Both the position numbers and the translations under genes were made by a program. Below, piece by piece: positions 63,653-64,000 of a DNA stretch of 64,000 nt. A model generated the notes under the pieces. That model was not told where the DNA came from. It made no database searches and worked only from the letters and a program-made list of their open reading frames with translations. The DNA lies in NCBI RefSeq assembly GCF_004785795.1, contig NZ_SRRO01000001.1, positions 3,410,001 to 3,474,000 on the forward strand. The letters are read 5' to 3'. Position 1 is the first letter of the stretch; every line of letters begins with the position of its first letter. The DNA is from Nocardioides eburneiflavus (GTDB lineage Bacteria > Actinomycetota > Actinomycetes > Propionibacteriales > Nocardioidaceae).

Positions 63653-64000
63653 ATGACCGACGCGACGCCTGACGGCCTCCTCGTCATCGGCTCCTCCCAG
63701 GCCGGCGTCTCGCTCGCCACCTCGCTGCGCGCCCTGGGCTACGACGACCCGATCACCCTGCTCGGCGACGAGAACCACCGCCCCTACCAGCGCCCGGCGC
63801 TGTCCAAGGAGTGGCTCCAGGGCGAGATCACCAACGAGTCGCTCATGTTCCGCACCCAGGCCTACTGGGACGAGCACCGCATCGACGTCGTCAAGAACGA
63901 GCGCATCGTCCGCATCGACAAGGCCGCGGACGGATCGGGGACGGCGCACTCCCTGTCCGGGGCCACGTTCGCCTTCGACCGTCTCGCGCTGGCCGTGGGC
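63653..64000 (+). CDS. FAD-dependent ferredoxin reductase, 3' end cut by window
   Basis: The first 116 residues are visible. It opens with the FAD-binding motif LLVIGSSQAGVSLATSLRALG, followed by HRPYQRPALSKEWLQGE, a signature of putidaredoxin/rubredoxin reductases. It starts five bases after the ferredoxin stop, completing a class I P450 redox chain (NAD(P)H, reductase, ferredoxin, P450). The NAD domain and C-terminus lie beyond the window. Confidence 0.93.
   Translation, partial: MTDATPDGLLVIGSSQAGVSLATSLRALGYDDPITLLGDENHRPYQRPALSKEWLQGEITNESLMFRTQAYWDEHRIDVVKNERIVRIDKAADGSGTAHSLSGATFAFDRLALAVG

Overview
The window is very GC-rich DNA with dense, overlapping genes, many GTG starts and a Gly/Ala/Arg/Asp-heavy proteome. 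Together with a DnaE2 mutasome under a CGAAC-N4-GTTCG LexA box, a SigB/SigF-type sigma factor, ABC-F and IclR proteins and frequent leaderless starts, this points to an actinobacterium. Nocardioides or a close relative (Propionibacteriales) is my best guess. It looks chromosomal. I saw no rRNA, tRNA, CRISPR array, insertion sequence or prophage.

Layout. 1-8131: end of a DUF222/HNH endonuclease, an AMIN-like lipoprotein, a zinc-free medium-chain dehydrogenase, SelO, peptide chain release factor 3 and a ROK regulator. 8132-12228: an Entner-Doudoroff operon zwf-edd-eda, divergent from the ROK gene, with a palindrome between them. 12267-16126: a secreted GH16 hydrolase, a small protein, an MFS transporter and a CrcB fluoride-channel pair. 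16174-23432: membrane glycosyltransferase, flippase, membrane protein, methyltransferase, sugar aminotransferase, sulfotransferase and GT2, probably for a surface glycan. 23491-29200: an SOS-controlled imuA'-imuB-dnaE2 operon. 29335-33302: secreted phospholipase-D-like and endonuclease/exonuclease/phosphatase proteins, a general-stress sigma factor and a 66-residue protein. 33394-39184: a three-gene SMC operon matching JetA-JetB-JetC of Wadjet/MksBEF, with no JetD beside it. 39211-46916: a 1,858-residue all-in-one acyl-CoA carboxylase, a single-domain response regulator and an ABC-F ATPase.

46958-64000 is an aromatic-catabolism island. The minus-strand operon pcaHGBLFIJ carries protocatechuate to succinyl-CoA and acetyl-CoA. 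On the plus strand follow an IclR regulator, pobA with an HD-domain protein, a metallo-beta-lactamase-fold protein with a second IclR regulator, and an operon of P450, two-subunit PEP-synthase-like phosphotransferase, SDR, [2Fe-2S] ferredoxin and ferredoxin reductase (cut by the window end). The last operon resembles the cre pathway of Corynebacterium glutamicum, where 4-cresol is phosphorylated on its hydroxyl, oxidised at the methyl group by a P450 that recognises the phosphate ester, then dephosphorylated to 4-hydroxybenzoate. PobA and the Pca enzymes would finish the job, so the island may encode a complete alkylphenol-to-central-metabolism route.

The island appears to be one regulon. A 15-bp palindrome, TTCCG-N5-CGGAA, occurs before pcaH/pcaR, pobA, the MBL gene and the P450 gene. 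In each case its centre lies about 53 bp upstream of the transcription start I infer, as expected for an activator of the IclR family. Several housekeeping genes show a TAnnnT box exactly 6 or 7 bases before a GTG or ATG start, the pattern of leaderless mRNAs; I used this to choose starts.
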